Shown: one piece after another, positions 7,754 through 8,277 of the stretch | Numbering within the stretch: the first letter of the stretch is position 1 | How the letters are laid out: every line of letters starts with the position of its first letter | Assembly: GCA_027002665.1 (NCBI GenBank) | Contig: JALWZK010000049.1 | Location: 1 to 8,277, forward strand | Length of the DNA stretch: 8,277 nt | Direction: 5' to 3' | Source of the DNA: Campylobacteraceae bacterium | Lineage (GTDB): Bacteria > Campylobacterota > Campylobacteria > Campylobacterales > Sulfurovaceae | Notes under the pieces: generated by a model | What the model was told of the DNA's origin: nothing | Database searches by the model: none | The model's input: only the letters and a program-made list of their open reading frames with translations | Position numbers and translations under genes: made by a program

Positions 7754-7920
7754 ATTTCAAACCCTATAAGGGAGTATATTAAAACTGATGAACACAGTAA
7801 CAAATACAGGGAGACCAATGTTTCAAACCCTATAAGGGAGTATATTAAAACTAACTCAAGCAATAGACGCAGTAAAAAACATAGGGTAGTTTCAAACCCT
7901 ATAAGGGAGTATATTAAAAC
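7754..7920 (-). CRISPR. Short CRISPR array: three 32-base repeats, two spacers (plus a possible third)
   Basis: Repeats lie at 7754-7785, 7820-7851 and 7889-7920. They begin GTTTCAAACC, hold the small palindrome CCCTATAAGGG and end TATTAAAAC on the plus strand. Repeats 2 and 3 are identical; repeat 1 differs only in its first base (A for G). The spacers, 7786-7819 (34 bases) and 7852-7888 (37 bases), are unrelated. Read on the minus strand, the repeat starts GTTTTAATA and ends TTTGAAAC, close to the ATTGAAAC handle of type I and III crRNAs. The altered repeat then sits at the leader-distal end, where repeats usually decay. I infer minus-strand transcription with the leader right of 7920. No cas gene is present, so subtype and activity are unknown. 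The minus-strand open frame across the array (7591-7968), encoding repeated IYSLIGFE units, is only translated repeats. Confidence 0.93.
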
Positions 7921-8106
7921 AGCAACCAAATAACCATATTTCGGCGTTCTCTTGAAAAAATAATACAATTAATTTGCTTAAAATCAGCTTAAACGAAATT
8001 CGACATTTTGGTAAAAATTTGCCGAAAGCCCATAAAATGGGGATTTTAAAAGTTCTTAAAAATGGCTTTAAAAAGTTCGTAAACTAATGCAAATTAATAC
8101 ACCAAC
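7921..8106 (-). other. AT-rich non-coding stretch, probable CRISPR leader side
   Basis: This stretch between the array and the partial nuclease-like gene has no convincing reading frame. On the minus strand it would carry the leader and promoter of the array; TATTAT (plus-strand 7960-7965) is a possible -10, but no well-spaced -35 is seen. It holds a perfect small hairpin, CCCAT-AAA-ATGGG (8029-8041), without a T-run, and an imperfect direct repeat (8045-8060 and 8067-8083). It also holds a 7-base inverted pair TTTCGGC (7939-7945) / GCCGAAA (8021-8027). The function of these is not evident. Minus-strand transcription from the neighbouring gene also enters this stretch. Confidence 0.45.
8045..8083. 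repeat. Imperfect short direct repeat in the putative leader region
   Basis: TTTAAAAGTTCTTAAA (8045-8060) recurs as TTTAAAAAGTTCGTAAA (8067-8083), differing by one inserted A and one substitution, with starts 22 bases apart. Each unit is also a partial palindrome. Spacing of about two helical turns is compatible with a protein-binding pair, but low complexity makes chance possible. Confidence 0.35.
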
Positions 8107-8277
8107 TTAGCTTGTTTTTTTCTTTTTTTGCATATATTCCAAAAGCTCCTCTTTTTTTATATTGAGTTTAGAGACTACATCATCTATAGCTATCTGAAAA
8201 TCTTTTATCATTACTATAGCTGTTTCAAAAATTCCTTTTTGGAATCCTTGTGCTATTCCAATCTGAATACCTTCAAC
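8107..8277 (-). CDS. C-terminal part of a probable Rpn / PD-(D/E)XK nuclease-transposase family protein (5' end outside window)
   Basis: The minus-strand frame is open from the window edge to TAA at 8107-8109, giving 56 residues. It opens VEGIQIGIAQGFQKG, with glycines at 3, 7, 11 and 15, a strict four-residue period. A helix (IFETAIVMIKDF) follows, then IAIDDVVSKLNIKKEELLEYM and a lysine-rich end. The glycine-periodic EGxxxGxxxG tail plus a short helical module of the form 'xxxDxVxxKLxIxxEEL' is the usual C-terminus of Rpn recombination-promoting nucleases and putative transposases of the PDDEXK_2 type. That family is abundant and often multicopy in accessory DNA. The catalytic domain lies outside the window, so activity and intactness cannot be judged. 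Its stop is 186 bases from the last CRISPR repeat. Other proteins with glycine-periodic helical tails remain possible. Confidence 0.6.
   Translation of the reverse strand, partial: VEGIQIGIAQGFQKGIFETAIVMIKDFQIAIDDVVSKLNIKKEELLEYMQKKKKTS

Noticed and set aside
7736..7867. Ten-base match AAGCAATAGA shared by the possible third spacer (7736-7745) and a full spacer (7858-7867)
   Set aside because: The positions within the spacers differ and the surrounding bases do not match; probably chance in AT-rich DNA.
7591..7968. Minus-strand 125-codon frame with three repeated IYSLIGFE segments
   Set aside because: The repeated peptide is the CRISPR repeat read through in one frame, and the rest is antisense to truA; it is not a gene.
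8029..8041. CCCAT-AAA-ATGGG hairpin as an intrinsic terminator
   Set aside because: The stem is short and neither strand has an immediate T-run after it.

Overview
The window reads as chromosomal DNA of a low-GC member of the Campylobacterota (the former Epsilonproteobacteria), perhaps near Sulfurovum or Sulfurimonas. The grounds are the protein sequences, the AT-rich codon use with AGA/AGG dominating arginine, and the gene order glmU - coaBC - uppS - prepilin peptidase - LptF-type permease - truA. From memory, this order resembles the Cj0821-Cj0827 neighbourhood of Campylobacter jejuni. The genus is an inference.

Positions 1-165 hold the tail of an unrecognised reading frame. It overlaps the start of an HPr-enzyme I fusion (146-1933), the general phosphoryl-transfer proteins of the PEP:phosphotransferase system joined in one chain. 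The fusion has no ATG start. An ATA lies where the ATG would be expected, so the boundary around 134-165 deserves attention.

From 1982 to 7715, six genes run on the + strand with gaps or overlaps of at most about 10 bases. GlmU makes UDP-GlcNAc for peptidoglycan and lipopolysaccharide. CoaBC makes 4'-phosphopantetheine for coenzyme A. UppS makes undecaprenyl diphosphate, the lipid carrier for wall and envelope glycans. Then come a prepilin peptidase, an LptF/LptG-type lipopolysaccharide export permease, and TruA, a tRNA pseudouridine synthase. The common theme is cell-envelope precursor supply and export. Tight spacing and several TTG/GTG starts point to one translationally coupled transcript, probably started from a promoter in the 48-base gap before glmU.

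The accessory part begins at the truA stop codon. A small CRISPR array (7754-7920) has three full 32-base repeats and spacers of 34 and 37 bases. Repeat features indicate transcription on the minus strand, towards truA. A 9-base repeat fragment overlaps the truA stop codon, one spacer-length before the first repeat, as if the leader-distal end of the array had been cut off at truA. The AT-rich stretch 7921-8106 is the probable leader side. From 8107 to the window end lies the C-terminal part of a minus-strand gene whose glycine-periodic tail resembles Rpn/PD-(D/E)XK recombination-promoting nucleases. No cas gene is visible. I see no clearly new multi-gene system; the most unusual signals are the CRISPR-truA junction and the 5' end of the HPr-enzyme I gene.
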